Shown piece after piece: positions 53,979-63,755 of a stretch of DNA of 64,000 nucleotides. Position 1 is the stretch's first letter. Each line of letters begins with the position of its first letter. The position numbers and the translations under genes were made by a program. This stretch comes from Roseomonas sp. 18066 (lineage in GTDB: Bacteria > Pseudomonadota > Alphaproteobacteria > Acetobacterales > Acetobacteraceae), in assembly GCF_902706185.1 (NCBI RefSeq), contig NZ_CACSJM010000003.1, positions 34,933 through 98,932 of the forward strand, given 5' to 3'. The notes under the pieces are model-generated. The model did no database searches and was not told where the DNA came from. It saw only the letters and a list, made by a program, of their open reading frames with translations.

Positions 53979-54989
53979 TCAGGGCTGTTCCAGGCGGATG
54001 CCGGCGGTGCGGATGACCTGGCCCCAGCGGGCGGTCTCCTCCGCCAGCAGCCGGCGCAGGTCCCCGGCGCCGCCCGGGGTGACGCGCACGCCCTGCTCGC
54101 GCAGCCGGGCCGACAGGGTCTCGCCGCGGGTCACCCGCAGCAGCGCCGCCTCCAGCACCGCCAGCACCTCGGGCGGCGTCGCGGCAGGGGCGAAGATCCC
54201 CTGCCAGACGGTGACATCGAAGCCGGGCAGCCGCGCGGCGATGGTGGGCACCTCGGGGAATTGCGGCACCGGCTGCAGCGAGGTCACCGCCAGCGGCCGC
54301 AGCACGCCCTCGCGCACCAGCGCGCCGATCTCGGTGGCCCCGGCGAACATGCCCTGCACCCGGCCGGAGCGCAGGTCGAGCAGCGCGGGCGCGGCGCCGC
54401 GATAGGGGATATGGGTGATCTCCACCCCGGCCAGGTGGCAGAACAGTTCCAGCGCCAGGTGGTTGGTGGCGCCGATGCCGCTGCTGGCGAAGTTCATAGC
54501 GCCCGGCTCGGCTTTCGCCGCGGCCAGCAGCCCGTCCAGGTCGTGGATTGGCAGCGCGCTGCCCACCACCAGCACATAGGCGCTGGCATAGGTGGTGCCG
54601 ATCGGCGCCAGCTCGCGCTGCGGGTCGCGCGGGGTCAGGCCCGGCTGCAGCGCCGGGTTGATCGCCAGGCTGGGCGAGCCGGCCAGCAGCGTGTAGCCGT
54701 CGGGCTTCGCCCCCGCGACCATCGTCGCCGCGATGCTGGTGCCGCCGCCGGGGCGGTTCTCCACCACCACCGGCACGCCCAGCGCCTCGCCCAGCAGCTC
54801 GGCCACGGCGCGCGCCGTCAGGTCGGTGGAGCCGCCGGGGGCGAAGGGATTGACCAGGGTGATCGGCCGCTGCGGCCAGCGCGGCGGCTGCGCCAAGGCG
54901 GGCGCGGCGAGCAGGGCCGGCAGCAGGGCCAGGGTCGCGCGGCGACGCCATGGCCGGCCGGGTCCCGGCTGCCCTCGTGATCTCGGCAA
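53979..54989 (-). CDS. Bug family periplasmic binding protein (tripartite tricarboxylate transporter type)
   Basis: 336 residues with a signal peptide (WRRRATLALLPALLAAPALA, cleavage near residue 34). Bug/TctC blocks: PITLVNPFAPGGSTDLTAR, VVVENRPGGGTSIAA, GYTLLAGSPSLAINPAL, FASSGIGATNHLALELF, ITHIPYRGAAPAL and FAPAATPPEVLA. These proteins bind carboxylates or amides in the periplasm. The start is a TTG with AGGAGG five bases before it; no ATG fits. No TctA/TctB membrane genes are present, so it is an orphan Bug protein. First gene of the minus-strand operon that faces the operator at 55103. Confidence 0.9.
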   Translation of the reverse strand: MPRSRGQPGPGRPWRRRATLALLPALLAAPALAQPPRWPQRPITLVNPFAPGGSTDLTARAVAELLGEALGVPVVVENRPGGGTSIAATMVAGAKPDGYTLLAGSPSLAINPALQPGLTPRDPQRELAPIGTTYASAYVLVVGSALPIHDLDGLLAAAKAEPGAMNFASSGIGATNHLALELFCHLAGVEITHIPYRGAAPALLDLRSGRVQGMFAGATEIGALVREGVLRPLAVTSLQPVPQFPEVPTIAARLPGFDVTVWQGIFAPAATPPEVLAVLEAALLRVTRGETLSARLREQGVRVTPGGAGDLRRLLAEETARWGQVIRTAGIRLEQP

Positions 54990-55102
54990 GGCGTCCTCCT
55001 GTCATGGTCCCGTCGGCGTCTTGCTTGCGCCAGGGCTAACCAAGCGCGGGCAGCCTCGGCCATGCTGCGCTGCAAAGACAAGCGAATCCGCTTCCGCATC
55101 CT

Positions 55103-55142
55103 TGAGGAAAACTCAAGTGAGGCTGAGGCTAATTGGTTTGAC
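55103..55142. promoter_or_regulatory. Palindromic operator TGAG-N5-CTCA with fixed-spaced TTTGAC box
   Basis: CTTGAGGAAAACTCAAG at 55101-55117 is a perfect six-base-arm palindrome. TTTGAC begins 34 bases after the T of TGAG (55137). The same arrangement with identical spacing occurs at 60696-60735, before the beta-keto-acid cleavage enzyme gene. A TTTGAC core looks like a -35 element for the gene at 55220, and the palindrome could also serve the divergent Bug operon. The likely binder is the LysR protein encoded at 59780. Confidence 0.6.
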
Positions 55143-55219
55143 CCCCTGGCCGACATGGCGCTCTGATCCCCGGCAAAGAGGGCGGCACCAAGCCGCCGGC
55201 AGGAGGAGAAGGGAACGTC

Positions 55220-56260
55220 ATGATGCAGGCATGGACCCGGCGGAGCCTGGGCGGCGTGGCGCTGGCCGCCCTCGGCAGCCGCTTCCCGGCGCTGGCGGCC
55301 GAGGCGGAGCTGCTGGCCGGCGCGCGCAAGGAAGGCCAGCTGGTCTGGTACACGACGCTGGTGGTCGGCCAGATCGTCCGCCCGCTGATCGAGCGCTTCG
55401 AGCAGAAATATCCGGGCGTGAAGGTGAGCTATGTCGCCGCCCCCTGGCAGGAGACGGCGCTGCGCATCGCCAATGAGGGCCGCGCCGGGCAGCCGCGCGG
55501 CGACCTCTTCGATGGCGGCATCACTTTCTACCCGCTGCATGCTGCCGGGCTGGTCGAGGCCTATCAGGTGCAGTCGGCGGTGGATTATCCGGCCGACTAC
55601 AAGGATCCGACCGGGCTGTGGACGGCGAACATCATCCAGCCGAGCTCGCCCTCGGTGAACACCGACCTGGTGCGCCGCGCCGAGATCCCACAGCGCTACG
55701 ACGACCTGCTGCATCCGCGCTGGAAGGGCCGCATGGCCTGGCCGGACACGCCCAGCGCCGGCGGCCCCTCCGGCTTCATCGGCAATATCCTGATGGCCAT
55801 GGGCAATGACCGCGGCATGGAGTTCCTGGAGAAGCTGGCGAAGCAGCAGATCGCCAACGTGCCCAGCAACCAGCGCGTCGTGCTCGACCAGAACATTTCC
55901 GGCCAGTATCCGCTGGTGCTGCAGATCTACAATTACCACGCCGCCATCAGCGCCTCGCAGGGCGCGCCGGTGGAATGGCTGAAGCTCGACCCCACCATCG
56001 TCAGCTTCGGCTCGCTCTGCCTGGTGAAGAACAGCCCGCATCCCAACGCGGCGCGGCTCTTCGTCGAATTCTCGCTGTCGGAAGAAGGCCAGGGCATCTA
56101 TGCCCGCGCCGGCTATGTGCCGGTGCATCCCAAGGTGCCGTCGAAAATCCCCGGCCTGCGCCCGGATGACGGCAACTACCCGGCGACGGTGCTGTCGCCC
56201 GGCCTGTTCAACGAGCGCCAGGGCGAATGGACGGCGATCTATCGCCGGCTCTTCACCTGA
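55220..56260 (+). CDS. Iron-type ABC solute-binding protein, family 1 (FbpA/AfuA-like)
   Basis: 346 residues with a Tat-like signal (WTRRSLGGVALAALG, cleavage near residue 27). Blocks: EGQLVWYTTLVVGQIVRPLI, FEQKYPGVKVSYVAAP, RGDLFDGGITFYPLHAAGL, LLHPRWKGRMAWPD, GFIGNILMAMG and HPNAARLFVEFSLSEEGQG. Paralogue of the divergent gene at 52089. First gene of the operon with an FbpB-like permease and an FbpC-like ATPase. The permease ATG shares a base with its stop. The catabolic neighbours (GST, BKACE, aldolase) argue for an organic substrate rather than iron (inference). Confidence 0.92.
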   Translation: MMQAWTRRSLGGVALAALGSRFPALAAEAELLAGARKEGQLVWYTTLVVGQIVRPLIERFEQKYPGVKVSYVAAPWQETALRIANEGRAGQPRGDLFDGGITFYPLHAAGLVEAYQVQSAVDYPADYKDPTGLWTANIIQPSSPSVNTDLVRRAEIPQRYDDLLHPRWKGRMAWPDTPSAGGPSGFIGNILMAMGNDRGMEFLEKLAKQQIANVPSNQRVVLDQNISGQYPLVLQIYNYHAAISASQGAPVEWLKLDPTIVSFGSLCLVKNSPHPNAARLFVEFSLSEEGQGIYARAGYVPVHPKVPSKIPGLRPDDGNYPATVLSPGLFNERQGEWTAIYRRLFT

Positions 56261-58038
56261 TGCCGGGCATCGGCGCGGAGGGCAGCAGCCTGCCCTCCCC
56301 CGCGGGAAGCCTGCCGGCGCCGGCGATCGGCTGGCAGCGCCCGCTGCGGGCCTGGCTGAAGCGCGGCTGGCTGGGGCTGCTGGTCGCCACCATCATGGCG
56401 CTGCTGGTGCTGCCGCCGGTCTGGACGCTGCTGCAGACCAGCTTCTCGGCGACGCAGACCGACCTGTCCTATGGCGGGCTGACGCTCGAGCATTATCGCA
56501 GCCTGATCCAGGGCCGGAACCTCGGCAATGCCGCGCTGAACTCGGTCACCTTCGCGCTGCTGGCGACGCTGGTCTCGCTCTGCTTCGGCGGCGTGCTGGC
56601 CTGGCTGGTGGAGCGCACCGACGTGCCGATGAAGGGGCTGGCCTATGTCACCACCATCATCTCGCTCGGCACGCCCTATATCCTCTACGTCACCGCCTGG
56701 CTCTACCTGCTGGGCCGCGCCGGGCCGTTCAACGACTTCTACCGTTCCTGGATCGACGCGGAGGCGATGCCCTTCAACGTCAACAGCCTGGGCGGCATGG
56801 TGCTGATCGAGGGCTTCCTCTGGTCGCCGCTGGTCTTCCTGATGCTGTCGGCGACCTTCCGCGCGGCGAATGCCGAGATGGAGGAGGCGGCGCGCATGTC
56901 CGGCGCCTCGATCCCGCAGACGGTCTGGCGCATCTCGATGCGGCTGGCCTGGCCGGCGATCCTGGCGCTGGCGCTGTTCGTCTTCATCCGCAACCTGGAA
57001 TCCTTCGAGGTGCCGGCGCTGGTCGGCATGCCCGGCCGCGTCGACGTGCTGACCACCGAGATCTATCGCAGCATCAAGGAAATGCCGCCGCGGCTCGGCT
57101 ATGCCAGCGCCTATTCGGTGGTGATGCTGCTGATGGTGGGCGTGCTGCTCTTCGCCTATGGCCGCATCTCGCGCCATGCGGAGCGCTATGCCAGCATCAC
57201 CGGCAAGGGCTATCGTCCGCGGCCCTTCCGCCTGGGCCGCGCCCGCTGGCTGGCGGGCTGCGTCATCCTGTTCAACTTCCTCGTCGTGCTGGCGCTGCCG
57301 CTCTGCGCGCTGCTCTGGGTCGCCTTCATGCCCTTCATGCGGCCGATGCGCTGGTCGGCGGTGAAGTTCCTGACGACGAAGCAGTTCGACGCCGTGCTGT
57401 CCTCGCCGCATTACCTCAGCCTCGGCGTCAACACGCTGGTGATCGCGGTCTGCACCGCGACCATCGCCATGGCGCTGACCGTGCTGGCCGGCTGGCTGGC
57501 GGCGCGGCGGCAGGTGGCCGGCGGCGTCATCGACCAGCTGGTGACAGTGCCGCTGGTCTTCCCCGGCCTGGTTCTGGGTGTCGCGCTGCTGGAGCTGTCG
57601 CTGAAATCGCCGCTGCCGCTCTACGGCACCACCTGGCTGATCATGCTGGCCTTCACCATCCGCTACATGCCCTATGGCATGCGCTACGCCTATGCCGGCG
57701 TGCTGCAGATCCATCCCGAGCTGGAGCAGGCGGCGGGCGTCGCCGGCGCCACCACCGGCACCACGCTGCGCCGCATCGTCGTGCCGCTGCTCTGGCCCTC
57801 GATCGCCTCCGGCTGGCTGTTCATCTTCCTGATCTGCGCCAAGGAGATGTCGCTGCCGCTGCTGCTGGCGGGCCCGGATTCGCAGACAATCTCGGTCGCC
57901 ATGTTCGACCTCTGGTCGAATGGCCAGGGCGGCGAGGTGGCGGCGCTCGGGCTGCTCTGGGCGGCGCTGATGACGCTCTTCGCCAGCGGCTTCTACGCCA
58001 TCATGCGGCGCCACGCGGCCAAGACCTTCGGGCACTGA
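56260..58038 (+). CDS. Two-domain ABC permease, FbpB/AfuB-like
   Basis: 592-residue membrane protein made of two fused permease halves, as is normal for FbpB. Half 1 has EAARMSGASIPQTVWRISMRLAWPA as its EAA loop; half 2 has EQAAGVAGATTGTTLRRIVVPLLWP. About twelve helices, starting at residue 37. The start at 56260 is in TGATG with the binding-protein stop. Twelve bases before the next start the gene ends with RHAAKTFGH. Confidence 0.94.
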   Translation: MPGIGAEGSSLPSPAGSLPAPAIGWQRPLRAWLKRGWLGLLVATIMALLVLPPVWTLLQTSFSATQTDLSYGGLTLEHYRSLIQGRNLGNAALNSVTFALLATLVSLCFGGVLAWLVERTDVPMKGLAYVTTIISLGTPYILYVTAWLYLLGRAGPFNDFYRSWIDAEAMPFNVNSLGGMVLIEGFLWSPLVFLMLSATFRAANAEMEEAARMSGASIPQTVWRISMRLAWPAILALALFVFIRNLESFEVPALVGMPGRVDVLTTEIYRSIKEMPPRLGYASAYSVVMLLMVGVLLFAYGRISRHAERYASITGKGYRPRPFRLGRARWLAGCVILFNFLVVLALPLCALLWVAFMPFMRPMRWSAVKFLTTKQFDAVLSSPHYLSLGVNTLVIAVCTATIAMALTVLAGWLAARRQVAGGVIDQLVTVPLVFPGLVLGVALLELSLKSPLPLYGTTWLIMLAFTIRYMPYGMRYAYAGVLQIHPELEQAAGVAGATTGTTLRRIVVPLLWPSIASGWLFIFLICAKEMSLPLLLAGPDSQTISVAMFDLWSNGQGGEVAALGLLWAALMTLFASGFYAIMRRHAAKTFGH

Positions 58039-58049
58039 GGAGCAGGACG

Positions 58050-59148
<1,099 letters not shown>

Positions 59149-59156
<8 letters not shown>

Positions 59157-59766
59157 GCCCGCGATGACGCTGCTGTGGTCGACCCGCTCGCCCTTCGTGC
59201 GCAAGGTCATGGTGGTGGCGCATGAGCTGGGCCTGGCCGACAGCCTGGCGCTGCGCCGCGTCGTGGTCAGCGGCGCCAGCACCACGCCCGAGGTGATGGC
59301 GCTGAACCCGCTGAACCGCATCCCGACGCTGCTGCTGCCGGAAGGTGCTGCGCTGTTCGATTCGCGTGTGATCGTCGAGTATCTGTCGGACCGGGCCGGC
59401 GGCGCGCTGCTGCCGGAAGGGCCCGCGCGCTGGTCGACGCTGCGGCTGCAGGCGCTGGGCGACGGGCTGATGGAGCTTTCCCTCCAACGCCTGGCCGAGG
59501 CGGCGCGGGGCGAGGCACGCTCGATCGAGCGCGAGGCGGCGAGCGCGGCCAAGGTGGCGGCGACGCTCGACTTTCTCGAGCAGCACGTGGAGGATCTGGC
59601 GCCGACGACGCTGGGCAGCATCGCGGTCGCCTGCGCGCTGGCCTATCTCGACTTCCGCTTCGCGCCGGAGGCATGGTCCGCCACGCGGCCGGCGCTGGCC
59701 GCCTGGCATTCCGGCTTCAGCGCGCGGCCCTCGATGCGCGCGACCGCCTTCCAGGACGTCTATTGA
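59149..59766 (+). CDS. Glutathione S-transferase
   Basis: 205-residue GST of the soluble type. Thioredoxin-like N-terminal domain: LLWSTRSPFVRKVMVVAHELGL, NPLNRIPTLLLPEGAALFDSRVI; helical C-terminal domain from about residue 90 with AVACALAYLDFRF. The SPFVRKV start region marks the bacterial branch, in which Ser may bind glutathione. It overlaps the ATPase gene by eight bases and so belongs to the transporter operon; a second ATG (59164) is possible. It may modify or detoxify the imported compound. Confidence 0.9.
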
Positions 59767-59779
59767 CCGGAGAGCATGC

Positions 59780-60724
59780 ATGGCGCCCCTTCCTCCGCTG
59801 AACGCGCTGCGGGCCTTCGAGGCCGCCGGCCGGCTCTGCAGCTTCACCCTGGCGGCGGAGGAGCTGCATGTCACCCCCGGCGCCATCAGCCGGCAAATCA
59901 AGTCGCTGGAGGCCTGCCTCGGCATCCAGCTTTTCGCCCGCGGCCATCGCGAGGTGCGGCTGACGGCGGAGAGCGCGCTGTATCTCGCCGCCCTCAGCGA
60001 CGCCTTCAAGCGGATGGAATCGGCCACCGCCCGGCTGGCCGACACGCGGCGCGAGCGGCCGCTGCGCATCATGTGCTCGGGCAATGTCGCCAGCCGCTGG
60101 CTGTTCCCGCAGCTGCGCATGTTCCACACCGGCCATCCGCAGCGGCATGTGATGCTGACGACGTCGCTGACCTCGACCACCGACGCCTTCGATTCCGACA
60201 TCACCGACCTGGTGATCCGCCTGGGCAACGAGCCCTGGCCCTCCAACATCGTCGCCCACCGGCTGTTCGACAGCGAGCTGGTGCCGATCTGCAGCCCGAA
60301 GCTGCTGCAGGAAGGCCCGCCCCTGCGCCAGCCCGCCGATCTCGCCCGCCACACGCTGCTCTATTCCGAGATCCGCCCGCATGCCTGGGGCCGCTGGATG
60401 GAGGCGGCCGGCGGCTGCGCGCAGATCGACCTCGGCCAGGCGCAGAAATTCGAGAGCTCCGCGCTGGCCTATGAGGCGGCGGTGGAGGGGCTGGGCGTGG
60501 CGCTGGGCGAGCGCGAGCTGATCGGCGACGATGTGCGGCGCGGCCGGCTGGTGACGCCGATCGCCTTCAGCCAGCTGCAGCCCGAGGCCTATTACCTGAT
60601 CTACCAGCGGCAGCCGCAGCCGACCGCGCGGCTGAAGGAATTCCGCGACTGGATCCTGCGCCAGCACGCGCCGGCGCGACCGGCGCCGCGCGCTGTGAGG
60701 AATGCTCAAGCCGCCGCGTCGTAA
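59780..60724 (+). CDS. LysR family regulator, GcvA-like
   Basis: 314 residues: DNA-binding part with LNALRAFEAAGRLCSFTLAA, ELHVTPGAISRQIKSLEACL and LFARGHREVRLTAE, then an effector domain (about 95-300) with RIMCSGNVASRWLFPQLRMF and DLVIRLGNEPWPS. The PPLNALRAFEA start and the GAISRQIKSLE helix place it in the GcvA group. GGAGAG precedes the ATG. It is the last gene of the FbpABC-like operon, and its 3' end contains an operator copy (60696) that faces the next unit. Confidence 0.93.
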   Translation: MAPLPPLNALRAFEAAGRLCSFTLAAEELHVTPGAISRQIKSLEACLGIQLFARGHREVRLTAESALYLAALSDAFKRMESATARLADTRRERPLRIMCSGNVASRWLFPQLRMFHTGHPQRHVMLTTSLTSTTDAFDSDITDLVIRLGNEPWPSNIVAHRLFDSELVPICSPKLLQEGPPLRQPADLARHTLLYSEIRPHAWGRWMEAAGGCAQIDLGQAQKFESSALAYEAAVEGLGVALGERELIGDDVRRGRLVTPIAFSQLQPEAYYLIYQRQPQPTARLKEFRDWILRQHAPARPAPRAVRNAQAAAS

Positions 60725-60735
60725 ACTCGTTTGAC
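60696..60735 (+). promoter_or_regulatory. Operator TGAG-N5-CTCA with fixed-spaced TTTGAC box, second copy
   Basis: TGAGGAATGCTCAAG starts at 60696 and TTTGAC at 60730, 34 bases on, the same spacing as in the copy at 55103-55142. The operator overlaps the last codons of the lysR gene. The beta-keto-acid cleavage enzyme starts 63 bases after TTTGAC, so this is a candidate LysR-controlled promoter for that gene. Confidence 0.6.
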
Positions 60736-60797
60736 GCCGCCTGCGCATCGTCCAGTCTCGCTGTCAGCAAAACAGAAGATTCCAACGGAGGAAATCC

Positions 60798-61739
60798 ATG
60801 GCGAAGTCCAAGAACGTGATGATCACCTGCGCCGTCACCGGATCGACGCTGACGCCGTCGATGTCGCCGCATCTGCCGGTGACCGCCGAGCAGATGATCG
60901 CCCAGTCGGTGGAGGCCGCCGAGGCCGGCGCCTCGATCCTGCATTTCCACGCCCGCGACCCGAAGGATGGCCGCCCGACCAACGAGGTCTCGGTGTGGCA
61001 GAGCTTCCTGCCGCAGATCCGCGCGCGCTGCGACGCGGTGATCAACATGTCCTGCTCGATGGGTGCCACGGCGGAGGAACGCCTGTCGGCGGCGATGGTG
61101 CTGCGGCCGGAGATCGCGACCGTCATCGTCGGCTCGATGAATTACGGCCGCTTCCGCAAGGCGCAGGACCAGGGCGTCAGCGAGTTCACCCATGAATGGG
61201 AGCGCGAGTTCTTCGGCCCCGGCTCCTACGGCCTGGTGACGCAGAACACCTTCGCCAAGATCGACCGCATGATCGACATCCTGATCGAGCAGGACATGCT
61301 GATGGAGTTCGAGTGCTACGATGTCGGCCATCTCTACATCCTCGACTACCACCTGAACCGCAAGCCCGGCATCAAGCGGCCGATCATCCTGCAGTTCCTG
61401 ACCGGCATCCTGGGCGGCATCCCGTCGAGCATCGAGCATCTGCTGCACATGAAGCAGACCGCCGAGCGGCTGTTCGGCGACCAGATGGAGCTGTTCATCC
61501 ACGGCACCGGCACGCAGAACATGAAGGCCGCGGCCTATGGCGGCATGATGGGCACCAGCATCCGCGTCGGCCAGGAGGACAATGTCACCGAGCGCCCCGG
61601 CCGGCTGTTCGAATCGAATGCCGAGCAGGTGCGCAAGATCCGCCGCATCCTGGAGGAGTTCGACATCGGCATCGCGACCGCCGAGGAAGCGCGCCAGCGC
61701 CTCGGCCTGCCGCGGCCGGCGGCGGCCAAGGCGGCCTGA
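60798..61739 (+). CDS. Beta-keto acid cleavage enzyme (BKACE, DUF849 family)
   Basis: 313-residue TIM-barrel enzyme of the BKACE family, whose founding member Kce cleaves 3-keto-5-aminohexanoate with acetyl-CoA. Zinc site and active-site parts: ITCAVTGSTLTPSMSPHLPV, ASILHFHARDPKDGRPTN (His-x-His), CSMGATAEERL, FECYDVGHLY and the C-terminal GTSIRVGQEDN with EQVRKIRRI. Family members act on diverse beta-keto acids, so the substrate is open. GGAGGAAATCC precedes the ATG. It is probably controlled by the LysR protein upstream. Confidence 0.93.
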   Translation: MAKSKNVMITCAVTGSTLTPSMSPHLPVTAEQMIAQSVEAAEAGASILHFHARDPKDGRPTNEVSVWQSFLPQIRARCDAVINMSCSMGATAEERLSAAMVLRPEIATVIVGSMNYGRFRKAQDQGVSEFTHEWEREFFGPGSYGLVTQNTFAKIDRMIDILIEQDMLMEFECYDVGHLYILDYHLNRKPGIKRPIILQFLTGILGGIPSSIEHLLHMKQTAERLFGDQMELFIHGTGTQNMKAAAYGGMMGTSIRVGQEDNVTERPGRLFESNAEQVRKIRRILEEFDIGIATAEEARQRLGLPRPAAAKAA

Positions 61740-61744
61740 TCCGG

Positions 61745-61778
61745 CGCCGCGGGGGGGGGGCGCGCGCCCCCCGCGGCG
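61745..61778 (+). terminator. Strong GC hairpin with a ten-G run after the BKACE gene
   Basis: Arms CGCCGCGGGGGG (61745-61756) and CCCCCCGCGGCG (61767-61778) around a GC-only loop. It begins six bases after the BKACE stop and has no T-run. It could end or attenuate transcription before the aldolase gene. Confidence 0.5.
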
Positions 61779-61810
61779 ATCGGCGATGGCGCCGGCGCGC
61801 GCATCGGCGC

Positions 61811-62599
61811 ATGCTCGGCTGCGCCACGTCCAGGGACAGCAAGAAAGTGACGCAGGACTTCAAGCGCCGGTTGCGGGCGGCCGAGCGGCTGCTCGGCTTC
61901 TTCATCGGCACGCCCTCCGCCGCCACGGTCGAGATCGCCGGCTTCTGCGGCTACGACTTCGCCATCATCGACACCGAGCATGGCCCGGCGGGCCTCGAGA
62001 CGGTGGAGAACATGCTGCGGGCCGCGGCGATGCACGGCATGGCAGGCCTGGTGCGCGTGCCCGACAGCAGCGTCGCCAGCATCCAGCGCGTGCTCGATGC
62101 CGGGGCCGACGGCATCCTGGTGCCGCATGTCGCCAGCGCCGCCATCGCCCGCGACGTCGTCGACCGCGCGCTGTTCACGCCGCAGGGGCGGCGCGGCGTG
62201 GCGCTGGCGCGCTCCTCCGCCTATGGCGTCGGCGACGCCAAGGCCTATTACGCCACGCGCAACCAGCACACCGTGGTCATCGTCATGATCGAGGATGCCG
62301 AGGCGCTGCCGGTATTGGATGAAATCCTCGCCGTGCCCGGCATCGACGCGGTCTTCATCGGCCCGGGCGACCTCTCCGCCTCGCTCGGCCATCCGGGCGC
62401 GCCGGAGCATCCGTCGGTGCAGGCGGCGGTCAGCGACATCGCCGCCGCCGCGCGCCGCGCCGGCCTCCCCGTCGCGACCGTCGGGCGCACGGCCGCCGAT
62501 GTCCGCCGGCTGCAGGCGGCGGGCATCGGCATGGTCTGCTTCAACACCAGCGCCATGCTGGCCGGCGCGATGCTGGCGCTGAAGGCGGAACTTTCCTGA
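61811..62599 (+). CDS. HpcH/HpaI family class II aldolase
   Basis: 262 residues. Metal and active-site blocks of the HpcH/HpaI family: FFIGTPSAATVEIAGFCGYDF, IIDTEHGPAG, VRVPDSSVASIQRVLDAG, VMIEDAEALPVLDEI (metal Glu) and VFIGPGDLSASLG (metal Asp). Such enzymes split 4-hydroxy-2-oxo acids to pyruvate and an aldehyde. The ATG at 61811 lacks a clear ribosome site; a GTG at 61847 is a possible alternative start. It follows the BKACE gene in the same direction across a strong hairpin, and the two may be steps of one degradation pathway. Confidence 0.9.
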   Translation: MLGCATSRDSKKVTQDFKRRLRAAERLLGFFIGTPSAATVEIAGFCGYDFAIIDTEHGPAGLETVENMLRAAAMHGMAGLVRVPDSSVASIQRVLDAGADGILVPHVASAAIARDVVDRALFTPQGRRGVALARSSAYGVGDAKAYYATRNQHTVVIVMIEDAEALPVLDEILAVPGIDAVFIGPGDLSASLGHPGAPEHPSVQAAVSDIAAAARRAGLPVATVGRTAADVRRLQAAGIGMVCFNTSAMLAGAMLALKAELS

Positions 62600-62606
62600 T
62601 CCTCGC

Positions 62607-63575
62607 TCAGTTCGTCGGGATGCCGGCCTCGGTGATGACGCGGCGCCAGTTGATCGTGTCGGCGGCGAGCAGGGCGCGCACCTCTGGCGCGCCCCCGGCC
62701 TGCGCCGTCAGCCCGATCTGCGCCATGCGCGCCTGGTAGTCGGCATCGCCCGTCACCCGGGCCAGCGCCTCGGCGATGCGGGCGATCGCCGGGGCCGGCG
62801 TGCCGACCGGCGCGAACAGCGCCATCCACAGCACCGCCTCGAAGCCCGGCAGGGTCTCGGCGACGGTCGGCACATCCGGCAGGTTGGCCAGGCGCTGGCG
62901 CGCGGAAATCGCCAGCGCCCGGGTCTTGCCCTCCTGCAGCGACGGCATCGCCTCCACGGGCGACTGGAAGTTGCAGTGGATGCGGCCGGCCTGCAGGTCC
63001 AGCAGCCCTTCCACCCCGCCGCGATTGGGCACCGCCGTCATCTCGATGCCGGCGCGCTGGCACAGCATCTCGGTCGCCAGATGCACCACCGTGCCGGCGA
63101 CGCCGCCATAGTTCAGCTGGCCCGGATGCGCCTTGGCATAGGCGATGAACTCGGCGAGCGTGCGCGCCGGCAGGCCCGGATAGACATGCAGCACGAAGGC
63201 GCCGCTGTAGATCATGCCGACCGGCGCCAGCTCCGCCTGCGGGTCGCGCGGCGTCAGCTTCGGCTGCAGCGTCGGGTTGATCGCCAGCGAGCTGGTGCCG
63301 GCCAGCAGCGTGTAGCCATCCGGCCGCGCCTGGGCGACGGCGGTCGACGCGATCGAGGTCGCGCCGCCGACACGGTTCTCCACCACCACGCGCTGGCCGA
63401 TGGCGGCGCCCAGCCGGTCGGCGGTCAGCCGCGTGGCGATGTCGGTCTGGCCGCCGGCGGCATAGGCGTTGACGATGGTGATGGCGCGCGCGGGGAAGCT
63501 TTCCTGGGCCTGCGACGGCAGGGCGGCCAGCGGCAGCCCGCCGAGCAGCAGGCGGCGGCCGAAGGGAATGCGCAT
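62607..63575 (-). CDS. Bug family periplasmic binding protein (tripartite tricarboxylate transporter type)
   Basis: 322 residues with a signal peptide (RRLLLGGLPLAALPSQAQ, cleavage near residue 23). Bug blocks: AITIVNAYAAGGQTDIATR, VVVENRVGGATSIAS, GYTLLAGTSSLAINPTL, NYGGVAGTVVHLATEMLC and FAPVGTPAPAIARI. It is a clear paralogue of the Bug protein at 53979. No TctAB genes are near. It is convergent with the aldolase gene, seven bases apart. GAGAGGAA precedes the ATG. Its ligand may be the carboxylate processed by the BKACE/aldolase pair (inference). Confidence 0.92.
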   Translation of the reverse strand: MRIPFGRRLLLGGLPLAALPSQAQESFPARAITIVNAYAAGGQTDIATRLTADRLGAAIGQRVVVENRVGGATSIASTAVAQARPDGYTLLAGTSSLAINPTLQPKLTPRDPQAELAPVGMIYSGAFVLHVYPGLPARTLAEFIAYAKAHPGQLNYGGVAGTVVHLATEMLCQRAGIEMTAVPNRGGVEGLLDLQAGRIHCNFQSPVEAMPSLQEGKTRALAISARQRLANLPDVPTVAETLPGFEAVLWMALFAPVGTPAPAIARIAEALARVTGDADYQARMAQIGLTAQAGGAPEVRALLAADTINWRRVITEAGIPTN

Positions 63576-63755
63576 GGTCGGTTCCTCTCGTTCTTTCCGG
63601 TGCTGTCCCGCGGCAGGCAGGCGGGGTCCCGGCTTGCCGCCAGCAGATCACGAAGCCCGCGCGGCCGGCAAGCGCCGCGCCGATGCCGCGGCTCACAGGG
63701 ATATGCGGTCGCGCCTGGAATGTTTTGTCCTAGTCTGCCGGTGGAGGGTGCGGAA

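Noticed and set aside
63632..63673. GCTTGCCG / CGGCAAGC inverted repeat upstream of the Bug gene
   Set aside because: The arms are short for the 26-base loop and it lies in a 5' region without other signals; chance is likely in this base composition.
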